A stretch of DNA of 64,000 nt from positions 1,798,001 to 1,862,000 of the forward strand of contig NZ_JACOPF010000001.1 of assembly GCF_014287475.1 (NCBI RefSeq). Direction: 5' to 3'. The translations under genes were made by a program, and so were the position numbers. The notes beneath the pieces are model-generated. The model had not been told where the DNA came from, searched no databases, and worked only from the letters and a program-made list of their open reading frames with translations. Shown here piece after piece: positions 27,915-37,077 of the stretch (positions are counted from its first letter, which is position 1; the number at the start of each line of letters is the position of its first letter). Source of the DNA: Mediterraneibacter hominis (GTDB taxonomy: Bacteria; Bacillota; Clostridia; Lachnospirales; Lachnospiraceae).

Positions 27915-27941
27915 GAAAACAGTCCGCCAAAAGCGGACTGT
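27915..27941 (-). terminator. Riboswitch expression-platform terminator
   Basis: On the minus strand ACAGTCCGC pairs with GCGGACTGT (27919-27941, 5-nt loop) and is followed by TTTTC. It lies between the SAM-I aptamer and metK, where a terminator that forms when SAM is bound is expected. Confidence 0.85.
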
Positions 27942-27959
27942 CGATATTTCATAACAATC

Positions 27960-28062
27960 CTCTTATTGTTCGATTACTCGCTCAGGTTGGCACCTTCCTT
28001 AATACGAAGGGGTTGCCGCAGCTTCCCAGACCCTTTGTGTCTCCACTGCTCTGAATAAGAGA
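27960..28062 (-). ncRNA. SAM-I (S-box) riboswitch controlling metK
   Basis: On the minus strand the aptamer shows the S-box landmarks in order. The P1 5' strand is CTTATTCAGAG, then AGTGGAGA, GAAGCTGCGGCAACC, AAGGTGCCAACCTG, and the closing GAACAATAAGAG. P1 pairs CTTATT with AATAAG. High SAM should favour the downstream terminator and switch metK off. It lies about 160 bases before the metK start. The family is well established; the assignment rests on these motifs. Confidence 0.95.
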
Positions 28063-28065
28063 AAG

Positions 28066-28094
28066 TTTACACTATTTCATTTTATTTGGTTCAA
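28066..28094 (-). promoter_or_regulatory. Probable metK promoter
   Basis: On the minus strand TTGAAC (28094-28089), 17-bp spacer, TGTAAA (28071-28066). The -10 is imperfect, but the start site would fall just before the riboswitch, as expected. Confidence 0.5.
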
Positions 28095-28136
28095 TAGGAA
28101 CTTTACACTGTATGATAGAAAATGTCAATATCTATT

Positions 28137-28877
28137 TTATAATTCAGATTCATCAATTACAATATCATTTATATTGATATCTCCTCCAAGTTCATCTGCT
28201 TCCGCGAGAATCTTTTCTGCTGATTTACACCCAATTCCAAATCTGCATGCCCCTAATTTATACATTTTCAGCAACGTGTCAAGACTTCTCACACCTCCTG
28301 CGACCTTGATCTTTACTCTATCACCAACGCAGTCTTTAATCACTTTTACATGATGCAGAGTCGAAGGTGCTGCTGAAAATCCTGTTCCTGTCTTTACATA
28401 ATCAGCACCGCCTTCAATAACCAGTTCACATGCCTTTCTGATTTCATCGTCTGTTAAAAGCATAGCTTCGATAATCACTTTAAGGGATGTTCCTTCTGTG
28501 GCCTTTCTCACTGCTTTAATATCTTCTAGTACCAGATCATATTTTCCAGATTTCAGCCAGCCCACATTCATTACCATATCATTTTCTGCCGGTTTCATTG
28601 TCATAAAATATTCTGCCATCTGTACCTTTGTCTCCGTTGCCTCCTGTCCAGAAGGAAACGCAAGGGATGTGCCAAACTTCGTGTTTGTCCCTTTTAAAAG
28701 TTCTACTAGCTGCGGATAGTAACACGGCCAGCAAAAGCAGCTCCCACAGTTATATTTTTTACACAGCTCTACCATTGCCTCTACATCTTCCAGTGTCGTA
28801 TCTAGTTTCAGGACACTTGGATCCATCATATAGGCAATATCGCTTTTACTCAACACATCTTTCCTTATTTCTTCCAT
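28137..28877 (-). CDS. Deoxyribose-phosphate aldolase-like (DeoC/DERA family)
   Basis: A 246-residue class I aldolase with a TIM barrel. Schiff-base Lys162 is in ADYVKTGTGF, the second Lys191 in KIKVAGGVR, and Asp100 in ENDMVMNVG, matching the DERA catalytic set. It could cleave a deoxy- or related sugar phosphate into glyceraldehyde 3-phosphate and an aldehyde. It lies 146 bp after the flavin oxidoreductase gene, at the end of the RbsABC-type sugar operon, and is probably that pathway's cleavage step. AAAGGTGAT precedes ATG 28877. True substrate unknown. Confidence 0.85.
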   Translation of the reverse strand: MEEIRKDVLSKSDIAYMMDPSVLKLDTTLEDVEAMVELCKKYNCGSCFCWPCYYPQLVELLKGTNTKFGTSLAFPSGQEATETKVQMAEYFMTMKPAENDMVMNVGWLKSGKYDLVLEDIKAVRKATEGTSLKVIIEAMLLTDDEIRKACELVIEGGADYVKTGTGFSAAPSTLHHVKVIKDCVGDRVKIKVAGGVRSLDTLLKMYKLGACRFGIGCKSAEKILAEADELGGDININDIVIDESEL

Positions 28878-29023
28878 CTTTATCTATCACCTTTCTACTA
28901 CAATAAATTTATGGTTCATATTCCTTACAGCCAGTAAGAAATTTCCCATCTAAAAAATACAAATCAAGCATAACTTTCTGCCAGTTTAAACACATTCTTT
29001 CAGGCCTATGTCTATTTTGAATA

Positions 29024-30265
29024 TCAAGTATGTAATTCTGTTAATTTTCCATATTTCTTCCTTGTTTCAACCAGGCGCTGCGCATAGGGCCTATTATATG
29101 CTACACATCCCACCGGCTGTTGCCGTATCATTAGTTCTTCACAATTCATACATTGTGTACAATAATGAATTTCGTCTTCCCTGCCCTCCGCAAGTTTTGC
29201 TGGTGTAAACGGATCTGCAAACGATTGTCTTCCCAAGCCTACCATATCCATCATGCCTTCTTCGATACAATGTGCGCCCATTGCAAACAGAGAAGATTTT
29301 TCCGGGTCTACTGACAACAGCTTGTTCTTTTTCCCCCTAAATGGTGAGAAATGAGAACCAATGACAACGGTTTCTGGTTTTAACACTTTCTTCATCATAT
29401 TCGCAAAATAAATATGCAAATAGGACAGTTCCGGTGCGTCCTTCAGTGCCTCCATATAATTCATTGCACTATGTACATTCCCGAGCGACTCTATAAAATA
29501 GCTCGCTCCTCTTTCTTCCAGTCCTTTAATTAAATCTAAAGGCTCTGTCATATCCATAAGCGGAGATTCCGGTCCAGCAGAACCAAATCCACCTGGATGC
29601 CCCTCCCACATGGACATCTTTGAACCAATCAGGAAGTCTTTATCATTTACTCCCTTTTGGATCCGTTCCATCAGGTCATAAGCAAAAGCAGATCTTCTTT
29701 CCCAGGAACCGCCATATTTCCAGTCTCTGTCATTAAATGGACGAATAATTTGAGAACCCAGATATCCGTGACATAATTTCATGTCGATCCCATCTGCCCC
29801 GACTGCCTGAGCTATTTTAGAAGCTAAAACAAATTGATCCATTATATGTTCCACTTCTTCTTCTGAAAGAAGATCGCCGCCCAAGCCATACATAGGCTTT
29901 ACACATACCCTTCTAGAAAAATCTGGTTCACTTATTTCTCCAGAGTGTGTAAGTTGAAACACAATCAATGTATGAGGATTTACTTCTTTCAATTTCCTGA
30001 TAAATCTTTCCAACGCCTTTTCGTTTCTCGGCATTATCTCAAGCTGCGTCTTTCGCGCACGGCTCTCATTTGTAACTGTAATTGCTTCTAAGTCAACTAG
30101 CCCAAAACCACCTTTATAAAGATTTTCATATCGCTGATATGTTAAATCAGACGGGTTTCCTTCTTCGTCTGAATCCACACATTCCATCGGCTGCGCAAAG
30201 AAGCGGTTTACACATTCCTTATTTCCTATTTTTATAGGACTTAATAATGTCTCTTTATATCCCAT
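29024..30265 (-). CDS. NADH:flavin oxidoreductase, single OYE-type barrel
   Basis: A 413-residue old-yellow-enzyme TIM barrel. It has the N-terminal strand with NRFFAQPMECVD, FQLTHSGEIS, the catalytic-region DGIDMKLCHGYL and FNDRDWKYGGSWERR. A cysteine cluster CTQCMNCEEL...CVAYN ends the protein, likely a 4Fe-4S site, but the FAD/NAD domains of the larger enzyme at 18.7 kb are absent. It would need a separate electron partner. It lies between rbsA and the aldolase, unusual for a sugar operon, and may reduce a C=C or enone of the substrate or an intermediate. AAGGAG precedes ATG 30265. Confidence 0.88.
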   Translation of the reverse strand: MGYKETLLSPIKIGNKECVNRFFAQPMECVDSDEEGNPSDLTYQRYENLYKGGFGLVDLEAITVTNESRARKTQLEIMPRNEKALERFIRKLKEVNPHTLIVFQLTHSGEISEPDFSRRVCVKPMYGLGGDLLSEEEVEHIMDQFVLASKIAQAVGADGIDMKLCHGYLGSQIIRPFNDRDWKYGGSWERRSAFAYDLMERIQKGVNDKDFLIGSKMSMWEGHPGGFGSAGPESPLMDMTEPLDLIKGLEERGASYFIESLGNVHSAMNYMEALKDAPELSYLHIYFANMMKKVLKPETVVIGSHFSPFRGKKNKLLSVDPEKSSLFAMGAHCIEEGMMDMVGLGRQSFADPFTPAKLAEGREDEIHYCTQCMNCEELMIRQQPVGCVAYNRPYAQRLVETRKKYGKLTELHT

Positions 30266-30306
30266 CTTTTTTCTCCTTATGCTTTCTATTTTTTGTTCTG
30301 TATAAT

Positions 30307-31809
30307 TTATCCGATTTTTCTTTCTCCGCTTGCCAGCTTCATAATCCCTTCTTCTGTAAATTCCTTCTGCATAACTTCTCCCGTCATGTTTCCTTCATGC
30401 ATCACCACAACGCGATCCGCAACCCCCATAACTTCCGGCATCTCGGACGATATCATGACGATACTTACACCCTGCTGCACAAGCTGATCCATAAGCTGAT
30501 AAATTTCATATTTTGCGCCTACGTCAATTCCTCTTGTCGGTTCATCTAAAAACAAAATTTTACACTCTGAGGCAAGCCATTTCGCCAGAACTACTTTTTG
30601 CTGATTTCCACCTGAAAGATATTTACACAACTTTTTCGTATCCGGGGCAGCTACATTCAAGCTCTTAAAATATGAGGCCGACATATTTATTTCTTTTGGT
30701 TTGTTTAGAAATCCGGCCTTGGAAATTTTGTTCAAAGATGCCATTGTAATGTTTTTCTCAATACTCTGATTCAAAAACAATCCTTGGGCCTTCCTATCCT
30801 CTGTTGCAAATCCAAGTCCATATTTCAGTGCCTTACTTGGATGGTGAATATCTACTTTTTCCCCGCATATTTTTACCGTACCGCTTTTTGCTTTATCTGC
30901 CCCGAAAATAGTCCGCAGCACCTCCGTACGCCCAGCGCCAACCAAACCGGTCAATCCTAATATTTCTCCTTTTTTAAGTTTAAAGGAAATGTCCCGAAAC
31001 CATTCTCCGGTAAGCCCTTCTACTTCCAATACGACTTCTCGGCTGTCACTTCTATGACGCGGCGGAAAAGTATCCTTTAAGTCCCTGCCTATCATTTTAC
31101 TGATAAGCCAATCCTTATCAATATCTGCGATATTCTCATCCGCCACATATTGTCCATCTCTGAGTACCGTCACTCTGTCACACAGCGCAAACAATTCTTC
31201 CAGACGATGTGAAATGTAAATCACTGTAATGCCGTCTTCCTTTAACTTTCTCACACACTCAAATAAAATTTCTATTTCCCTGTTTGTCAGGCTGTCTGTC
31301 GGCTCATCCATAACGATAATCTTAGAATTATAGGACAACGCTTTTGCAATATCTATCATCTGTTGCTGCGCTACACTTAAATGTTTGACCGGTACTGTAT
31401 AGCTGTCAATCGCCCCATGACTTACATAATCCAGATAACTTTTTGCGAATTGATTTTCTTCTTTTCCTTTAATAAATCCACAGGTATTTTTTTCCTGGCC
31501 TAACATTAGGTTCTGTATCGCGTTCAATTCCGGAACCAGGCTTAGTTCCTGATAAATGATTGCCACACCTTTTTTTATCGCGTCCTTAGGATTGTGCATC
31601 GCCACTTCCTTACCGTTCAGCAAAATCTTCCCGTCATCCGGTTTATATACTCCTGATAATACTTTCATCAAAGTAGATTTGCCTGCTCCGTTTTCGCCGA
31701 TCAATGCGTGAATTTCTCCCGGACGCACTTTCAAATTCACTTGATTCAGCGCGATTACTTTCGAGAACGTTTTTGTAATGTTTTGCATCTCCAATGCATA
31801 TTCACTCAT
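30307..31809 (-). CDS. Sugar ABC transporter ATPase (RbsA/MglA type)
   Basis: A 500-residue double-NBD ATPase of the CUT2 family. NBD1 has Walker A GENGAGKST, signature LSVAQQQM and Walker B VMDEPTDSL. NBD2 has the family-typical degenerate Walker A GLVGAGRTE, signature LSGGNQQK and Walker B FLDEPTRGIDVG. It energises uptake through the RbsC-like permease encoded just upstream and the RbsB-like lipoprotein. AAGGAGAG precedes ATG 31809. Compare the degenerate relative at 37.1 kb. Confidence 0.95.
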   Translation of the reverse strand: MSEYALEMQNITKTFSKVIALNQVNLKVRPGEIHALIGENGAGKSTLMKVLSGVYKPDDGKILLNGKEVAMHNPKDAIKKGVAIIYQELSLVPELNAIQNLMLGQEKNTCGFIKGKEENQFAKSYLDYVSHGAIDSYTVPVKHLSVAQQQMIDIAKALSYNSKIIVMDEPTDSLTNREIEILFECVRKLKEDGITVIYISHRLEELFALCDRVTVLRDGQYVADENIADIDKDWLISKMIGRDLKDTFPPRHRSDSREVVLEVEGLTGEWFRDISFKLKKGEILGLTGLVGAGRTEVLRTIFGADKAKSGTVKICGEKVDIHHPSKALKYGLGFATEDRKAQGLFLNQSIEKNITMASLNKISKAGFLNKPKEINMSASYFKSLNVAAPDTKKLCKYLSGGNQQKVVLAKWLASECKILFLDEPTRGIDVGAKYEIYQLMDQLVQQGVSIVMISSEMPEVMGVADRVVVMHEGNMTGEVMQKEFTEEGIMKLASGERKIG

Positions 31810-31835
31810 ACCGTCACTCTCCTTTTCCTAAAGCA

Positions 31836-32825
31836 TTAATCATCTTTACGCTGAATCAAGACAGCTACCAGGATAATCAAGCCTTTGATGACAATCTGGA
31901 GATTCGGATCCGCTCCTACTAGATTCAGAATGTTATTCATGATTGCCATAATCAAAACACCGGCCAAGGTGCCCGCCAGGTTTCCGCGACCTCCTGACAT
32001 AGCTGTTCCGCCAATAACAACCGCCGCAATCGCATCCATGTCATATCCAGAGCTTCCATTTGGCTCTCCTACACGAACTCTGGCAAGCAGCATAACCCCT
32101 GCCAATGCCGCGGTAAATCCGCACAATACGTATGCTATAATTTTATTAATTTTTACTTTTATGCCTGTCAGCCTTGCCGCTTCTTCATTGCTTCCGATTG
32201 CATATATGTGCCGACCATATACTGTCTTGTGCAGCAGTATCATAAACACAACCATCATAACCGCATACAGCAGTACTGCATAGGGTATCAAATTCAGAAA
32301 AGATTCCGAGCCAAAATTTTTCCAAAACTCTGTAACAGTCCCGCCCGGAGCTCCTTTGGTATAAATATAAGTGATTCCCTTAATTACTTGACCAGTACCC
32401 AAGGTAATGATAAAAGGTTCTGCTCCGCGCAGTACGATAATACTGCCATTTACCAGTCCTACAAGGCATCCAATCAAAAGAACGAAGATCAATGCACCTA
32501 TCGCCATTCCATTATTTCCTGCCGCTGCGCTTTTCTCCATCATATTTGCCATAACACAAGCGCAGATCGCCATAATATATGTAACCGACAAGTCGATACC
32601 CGCAACCAGCAAAACAACCGTCATCCCAATGCTGACCATTCCCATAACAGATGCCTGTCTTAAGATATTCGCCACATTGGAAAAGGTCGGAAATATCTCC
32701 GGCGACGCGATAGAAGAAATAATAAATAACAAAATTAATGCAATGTATGGTCCGCTTATCGGATTCCTTAATATTCTCTTTATAACGCTGGATTTCCCAG
32801 CTATATTTGCAGTTTCTTTACCCAC
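31836..32825 (-). CDS. Sugar ABC transporter permease (RbsC type)
   Basis: A 329-residue CUT2 permease with about eight to ten hydrophobic segments. Family signatures are GIDLSVTYIMAICACVMANM, GTGQVIKGITYIYTKG, IGSNEEAARLTGIKV and AVVIGGTAMSGGRGNLAGTL. The start is GTG 32825, six bases after GGAGG. It lies between the zinc dehydrogenase and the RbsA-type ATPase. It probably forms a homodimer pore served by one double-domain ATPase, as in ribose systems. Confidence 0.95.
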   Translation of the reverse strand: MGKETANIAGKSSVIKRILRNPISGPYIALILLFIISSIASPEIFPTFSNVANILRQASVMGMVSIGMTVVLLVAGIDLSVTYIMAICACVMANMMEKSAAAGNNGMAIGALIFVLLIGCLVGLVNGSIIVLRGAEPFIITLGTGQVIKGITYIYTKGAPGGTVTEFWKNFGSESFLNLIPYAVLLYAVMMVVFMILLHKTVYGRHIYAIGSNEEAARLTGIKVKINKIIAYVLCGFTAALAGVMLLARVRVGEPNGSSGYDMDAIAAVVIGGTAMSGGRGNLAGTLAGVLIMAIMNNILNLVGADPNLQIVIKGLIILVAVLIQRKDD

Positions 32826-32852
32826 TTTAATTCCTCCAGTCTATTCCCTGTT

Positions 32853-33920
32853 TTATTCGTAGAGGACCGTACGCTCTGTTACGAGCGGGCTTACTAAAAC
32901 TTTTATTAATTTAGGATTTTTGCGTATTTCTTTTAAAGCATCTTCCAACTCTTCTAATGGTACAATCATAGAAATCAATGGCATTGGATCTACACGATTA
33001 TATTTCAAAAGTGTAAGTGCATCTCCCCAGTCATATCCGATTCCCGCACAGCTTCCACTGACTTTTTTCTCCTCCAATACAAAGGATACCGGTGGAAGGC
33101 TTGCGTAATCATCATCCGCACAGATGCCGAATGCTTCTACCTTGCCGCCTCTTCTTATCATCTTAAATGCCTGTTCATATGTTTTTGAGCTTCCTACTGC
33201 CTCCAGTACAAAATCGGCTCCGACTCCGTTTGTCAAACGCATAACTTCTTCAATCGGATCTACCTCTTTTACATTGATTGTATAATCCGCAACAACCTCT
33301 TTTGCCATTTTTAAACGATCCGCATTAGCGTCAATCACGATGACGGGCGCTGCTCCACGCAATTTTGCAAGCTGTGCATGCATGATTCCGAGCCCTGCTC
33401 CGATTACAACAACGCTTCTTCCCATAACGCAGTCCATCTTCCTGGAAGCATTTAAGCAGGCAGTAAGTGGTTCTACAAATGCTGCCTTTTCATCGGAAAC
33501 CTCATCTGGTACAAGATAAATATTTTTCCACGGTACTTTTACATATTCTGCAAATCCCCCATCCATATGAATTCCTATTTGCTTAAAATCCTGACACAAA
33601 AGTGGCTCTCCAATTCGACAGTGGTAACAGGTTCCGCACGGTTTACAAATATCATATGTAACTCTGTCACCTACTTTTAACCCTTTTGCATTTTTTCCGA
33701 CCTCCTCAATCGTTCCATATACTTCATGCCCTGTTGTCAGCGGAATACACGCTACCTCATCCGCATATTTTCCTGTATAGGATCCCCAGTCAGAACCACA
33801 GATTCCGCAGTATTTTACTTTTACCAACACTTCATCATCTGTAATCTCTGGAATCGGCACTTCTTTTAAATCAAAATTATATGGTTCTGTCAAAACTTGC
33901 GCTCTCATCATTTTCATCAT
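32853..33920 (-). CDS. Zinc-dependent medium-chain alcohol/polyol dehydrogenase
   Basis: A 355-residue MDR dehydrogenase of the sorbitol/threonine dehydrogenase group. The catalytic zinc region is CGICGSDWGSYTG and GHEVYGTIEEVG. Structural-zinc cysteines lie in CKPCGTCYHCRIGEPLLC, and the NAD site in VVIGAGLGIMHAQLAKLRGA. I choose ATG 33920, five bases after GGGAGG; upstream frame reaches 33977 but overlaps the isomerase gene. It probably oxidises a hydroxyl of the imported sugar or of the isomerase product. Confidence 0.92.
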   Translation of the reverse strand: MMKMMRAQVLTEPYNFDLKEVPIPEITDDEVLVKVKYCGICGSDWGSYTGKYADEVACIPLTTGHEVYGTIEEVGKNAKGLKVGDRVTYDICKPCGTCYHCRIGEPLLCQDFKQIGIHMDGGFAEYVKVPWKNIYLVPDEVSDEKAAFVEPLTACLNASRKMDCVMGRSVVVIGAGLGIMHAQLAKLRGAAPVIVIDANADRLKMAKEVVADYTINVKEVDPIEEVMRLTNGVGADFVLEAVGSSKTYEQAFKMIRRGGKVEAFGICADDDYASLPPVSFVLEEKKVSGSCAGIGYDWGDALTLLKYNRVDPMPLISMIVPLEELEDALKEIRKNPKLIKVLVSPLVTERTVLYE

Positions 33921-33933
33921 CTTATCCTCCCGA

Positions 33934-34914
33934 TTATTTCGTAAATAATTTGTCACTTCTGCCCTCATATGGCGCACTGATCATAAGCGGTTTCAAATAA
34001 TCAATCGTTTTCTTCACTCCGTCTGCACGGCTCATAATAACATCTTCATGTTCATAATTAAATACTCCGTCATATCCATTTAAATACAGTTCACTGATTA
34101 GGCCTTTCCAGTTTACATCTCCCCAGCCGGGTATTCTGAAACGGAAGGAGCGATCCTTTCTTCCCCATCTGTCCTGCATATACATATTCAGACCACCTTT
34201 GGCAAGCTGGTGTTGAATAATTTCACAGTCTTTTGCATGTACCAGCACAATTCTGTCTGCCAATTCATATACAAACCGCTGCGGATCGATACCGGAGAAT
34301 AAAATATTTGCCGGATCTAGGTTAATCCCAAATGCTTCGTGATAGTCTACTACCTCCAGTAATCTAAGAGTAGACTGCGTATCATATACAATATTATTGG
34401 GGTGTGGCTCAAACGCCACTTTTACCCCATATTCTTTATACTTGTCAAACACATAGCCCCATTTTTCGGCAAATTGTTCTTCCTCATCCTTCCAGCCATC
34501 TGGCTCTGGCCAATCATTAATATGTCCATAATTTTCCATACCGGAAAATGCGACTACCGCCGGCACCTCTAACACATTCGCAAGCTGTGCACTTTTAATC
34601 ATGCTCTCTGTCCCAAATTTAATTTTTTCTTCTTTGGTTCCTGCACAGATCGTATCCATTCCTTTGCTGTAAGGCCCCATAATCAACGCAGAATCTGGAT
34701 GGTTAGACAAAGAGGCGATAGTCATACCGTGACTTTCCACCATTTTTTTCAAATTTTTTGCATTATTTCCCTTCAGCATTTCATCTACGTCTATCTGTCC
34801 GTTCTCATTATATGCCGGAAGCTCTACTGCTTCATATCCATTAGCGGCCGCTAATTTTACTACTTCTTCTACAGGTTTTTCTGAATAATTGACAACACAA
34901 AATCCTACTTTCAT
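33934..34914 (-). CDS. Sugar phosphate isomerase/epimerase (AP endonuclease 2-like TIM barrel)
   Basis: A 326-residue xylose-isomerase-like TIM barrel. Metal ligands are suggested by VAFEPHPNNIVY (Glu, His), GINLDPANILFSG (Asp), VHAKDCE (His, Asp) and FNYEHED (Glu). The family interconverts ketoses, aldoses, inosose or keto-acids. It lies between the binding-protein gene and the dehydrogenase, so it probably acts early on the imported sugar. GGGAGGG precedes ATG 34914. The exact reaction cannot be read. Confidence 0.9.
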   Translation of the reverse strand: MKVGFCVVNYSEKPVEEVVKLAAANGYEAVELPAYNENGQIDVDEMLKGNNAKNLKKMVESHGMTIASLSNHPDSALIMGPYSKGMDTICAGTKEEKIKFGTESMIKSAQLANVLEVPAVVAFSGMENYGHINDWPEPDGWKDEEEQFAEKWGYVFDKYKEYGVKVAFEPHPNNIVYDTQSTLRLLEVVDYHEAFGINLDPANILFSGIDPQRFVYELADRIVLVHAKDCEIIQHQLAKGGLNMYMQDRWGRKDRSFRFRIPGWGDVNWKGLISELYLNGYDGVFNYEHEDVIMSRADGVKKTIDYLKPLMISAPYEGRSDKLFTK

Positions 34915-34938
34915 TTATAAGCCCTCCCGATTTAACTC

Positions 34939-35955
34939 TTAGTAAGTCCAATCATAGTCATCTCCATCTGGAATTAAATATTCGTCTACGTTGTCCGGTG
35001 TAACAATGATTGAATCCATCATAATATCCTTTTCTTCCGGATCATTTCCTTCTATTGTATCAATTGCCATATGTAGTGCGTCCACGCTTGCCGCACACGG
35101 GAACTGTGTAAATCCTACGCAGGTTCCTTCTTTTACCATCTTAGCGATTCCATTAATGCCGTCTGCATTGACAATCAGAATTCCTTCCTCCATTCTTCCG
35201 GCTTCTTCAATCGCATCTACTGCCGCAAGTGTTACAGCCCCATCCTGCGAAATAATTCCATCTATTTCTCCTTCACCGTATTTACTTAAGCAGTCTTCCA
35301 TAAATGTCTTTGCTTTGCTGGCTTCAAAATCGGTATACTGTCTTTCTATAATCTCTATATCTGGATACTGCGAAAATACTGAATCCTGTCCCTTTTTCTG
35401 ATTATTGTCTGTACTCGATCCCGCAATTGTGTCCAGCGCAATGATTTTCCCTTTCGCCTCTCCATTCTTTTCTTCCAAAGCATCCACTAACATCTGTGCA
35501 CATGCCGCTCCATTCTTCTCATCTGAGTATCCCACAAAATGTGTATAATCTTCTGTTGTACAGGTACGGTCAAAAAGTATTACCGGAATTCCACTTTCAT
35601 AAGCTGCTTCAATTCCTGGATTTACCGCATCCTCTACACATGGAGTAATCAAAATTGCATCTAAGTCCTGCTGCAGCATCGCCTCGATATTACTGTTTTG
35701 GGTATTCGCATCGTCATTTGCATCTGTTTCTACAATCTCTACTCCAAGTTTATCCGCTTCTTCCATTAACATATCCCGCATTTTTACACGCCAACTGTTT
35801 GATATAGATGCATTTGCAAAACCAATCTTATATTTTCCTTCAGAGTCTCCTTCTTTTCCCTTTTCTTCACCTTCGCTCTTTCCACACCCGCTGACAATAA
35901 GTCCTGCTAACATACAGACCGTTAAACCCATAGAGATTAATTTCCTTTTTTTCAT
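34939..35955 (-). CDS. Sugar-binding lipoprotein (RbsB type)
   Basis: A 338-residue periplasmic-binding-protein-like lipoprotein. The signal peptide MKKRKLISMGLTVCMLAGLI ends with lipobox VSGC, and an acidic, Lys-rich linker follows. Ribose-type signatures include ANASISNSWRVKMRD, DANDDANTQNSNIEAM and GIPVILFDRT. I choose ATG 35955 because the signal then starts with MKKRK; AAAGGA lies 12 bases before it, slightly far. An ATG at 35976 lacks a site. It is first in the operon and should define the transported sugar, which I cannot name. Confidence 0.93.
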   Translation of the reverse strand: MKKRKLISMGLTVCMLAGLIVSGCGKSEGEEKGKEGDSEGKYKIGFANASISNSWRVKMRDMLMEEADKLGVEIVETDANDDANTQNSNIEAMLQQDLDAILITPCVEDAVNPGIEAAYESGIPVILFDRTCTTEDYTHFVGYSDEKNGAACAQMLVDALEEKNGEAKGKIIALDTIAGSSTDNNQKKGQDSVFSQYPDIEIIERQYTDFEASKAKTFMEDCLSKYGEGEIDGIISQDGAVTLAAVDAIEEAGRMEEGILIVNADGINGIAKMVKEGTCVGFTQFPCAASVDALHMAIDTIEGNDPEEKDIMMDSIIVTPDNVDEYLIPDGDDYDWTY

Positions 35956-36029
35956 AACTTTTTCTTTTCCTTTCATTCTTTTTTATTACAGACTACCTTT
36001 TTTCCGAGCTCGTTTTTTATTTTGATAAT

Positions 36030-36058
36030 AATATATCATGGTTTTTTGTATTTGTCTA
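36030..36058 (-). promoter_or_regulatory. Promoter of the sugar operon
   Basis: On the minus strand TAGACA (36058-36053), 17-bp spacer, TATATT (36035-36030). It lies about 75 bp before the binding-protein gene, in the divergent region shared with the DeoR gene. Confidence 0.6.
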
Positions 36059-36262
36059 TAATATTTTTTCATTTATTTTTATTTATTTTCTTTTATTTTT
36101 GTTTAATTTCAAAAATATGTCTTATTTATTTTTCTTTCAGACTATTTTTGTTCATATTTTCCATATTCATTTTTGTTTCTTTTCATTTGTATATTGTTAT
36201 TTTCGACTTCCTGTGATATTATAATTTATGTAACTATAAATACTCGAAATGGAGGCACCTTC
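36059..36262. other. AT-rich divergent control region
   Basis: With the promoter at 36030-36058 this region separates the two arms of the sugar locus (gap 35956-36262). It is extremely T-rich, with repeated TTTATTTT-like units at 36066-36105 and 36128-36190, and a possible plus-strand -10 TATAAT at 36224-36229. Direct T-rich repeats could be DeoR-type sites, but no discrete operator stands out. Confidence 0.45.
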
Positions 36263-37057
36263 ATGTTTAAAATAGAACGGCTCCGGAAAATCAAAGAAAT
36301 TCTGGCTGACTGTAAGCAAATTGACGTTTCTACTCTCAGTAGTCTTTTAGAAGTTACAGATGCAACTATTCGAAATGATTTAGAGGAGTTAGAAAAAGAA
36401 GGATTTCTGACACGTTTCCATGGCGGCGCTACCTTAAACGCGGCACAAGAAGAAGAAAACAACACCCTGACTTTTACCGGAGCAGCGCCAGTATATGATA
36501 AGGATAAAGAAGAAATCGGCGAAATAGCTTCCAGACTCATTCAGGAACGTGAATGGATATTCTTAGGTCCTGGTACAACTTCTTACTATATAGCAAAAGC
36601 ACTCCTCACTCGTAATAATATCAATGTATTAACAAATAATTTTTGGGTAGCAGGAGTTTTAAGTGCAGTTCCAAATATACAGTGTCTATTTTTAGGCGGC
36701 CATCTTGTCACTAACGGATTTTATTCTTATCCAGATGATATTTCTGCTGAACTCCATAATATTTATCTGGACAAATGTTTTTTTTCTGTGGATGGAGTAG
36801 ACTTTGATGCGGGATACACACTTTCGGACTTATCTGTCCAGGAGTTAATTCGTACAATTACTCCAAAATGTAAAGAAATTATCTTCGGAATAGATTGTTC
36901 TAAATTTGGAAAACGCGCTTTCCGCAAAATCGGAGATTTAGATTTTCCTGATATTATTATTACAAATGATACTATCACAGCCGAATATAAAAACTATTAT
37001 CTCGAACATCAGATAGGTGTATATACTTCCTATAACTTAGAAAACTGGAAGCTATAA
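36263..37057 (+). CDS. DeoR-family transcriptional regulator
   Basis: A 264-residue DeoR regulator. The N-terminal HTH reads ERLRKIKEILADCKQIDVST then EVTDATIRNDLEELEKEGFL, followed by TRFHGGATL. A C-terminal SIS-like ribose-phosphate-isomerase fold senses phosphorylated sugars (LGPGTTSYYIAKAL and ECDKC-like acidic strands). I choose ATG 36263, after GGAGG; the frame opens 30 codons earlier into T-rich non-coding sequence. It is divergent from the ABC operon and heads the ATPase-kinase operon, so it probably controls both, with the kinase product as effector. Confidence 0.92.
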   Translation: MFKIERLRKIKEILADCKQIDVSTLSSLLEVTDATIRNDLEELEKEGFLTRFHGGATLNAAQEEENNTLTFTGAAPVYDKDKEEIGEIASRLIQEREWIFLGPGTTSYYIAKALLTRNNINVLTNNFWVAGVLSAVPNIQCLFLGGHLVTNGFYSYPDDISAELHNIYLDKCFFSVDGVDFDAGYTLSDLSVQELIRTITPKCKEIIFGIDCSKFGKRAFRKIGDLDFPDIIITNDTITAEYKNYYLEHQIGVYTSYNLENWKL

Positions 37058-37077
37058 AAAGTAAAGTGGTGGATTCT

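Noticed and set aside
36062..36190. T-rich tract as an origin of replication or DnaA box cluster
   Set aside because: No TTATCCACA boxes and no replication genes nearby; it is a divergent promoter region.
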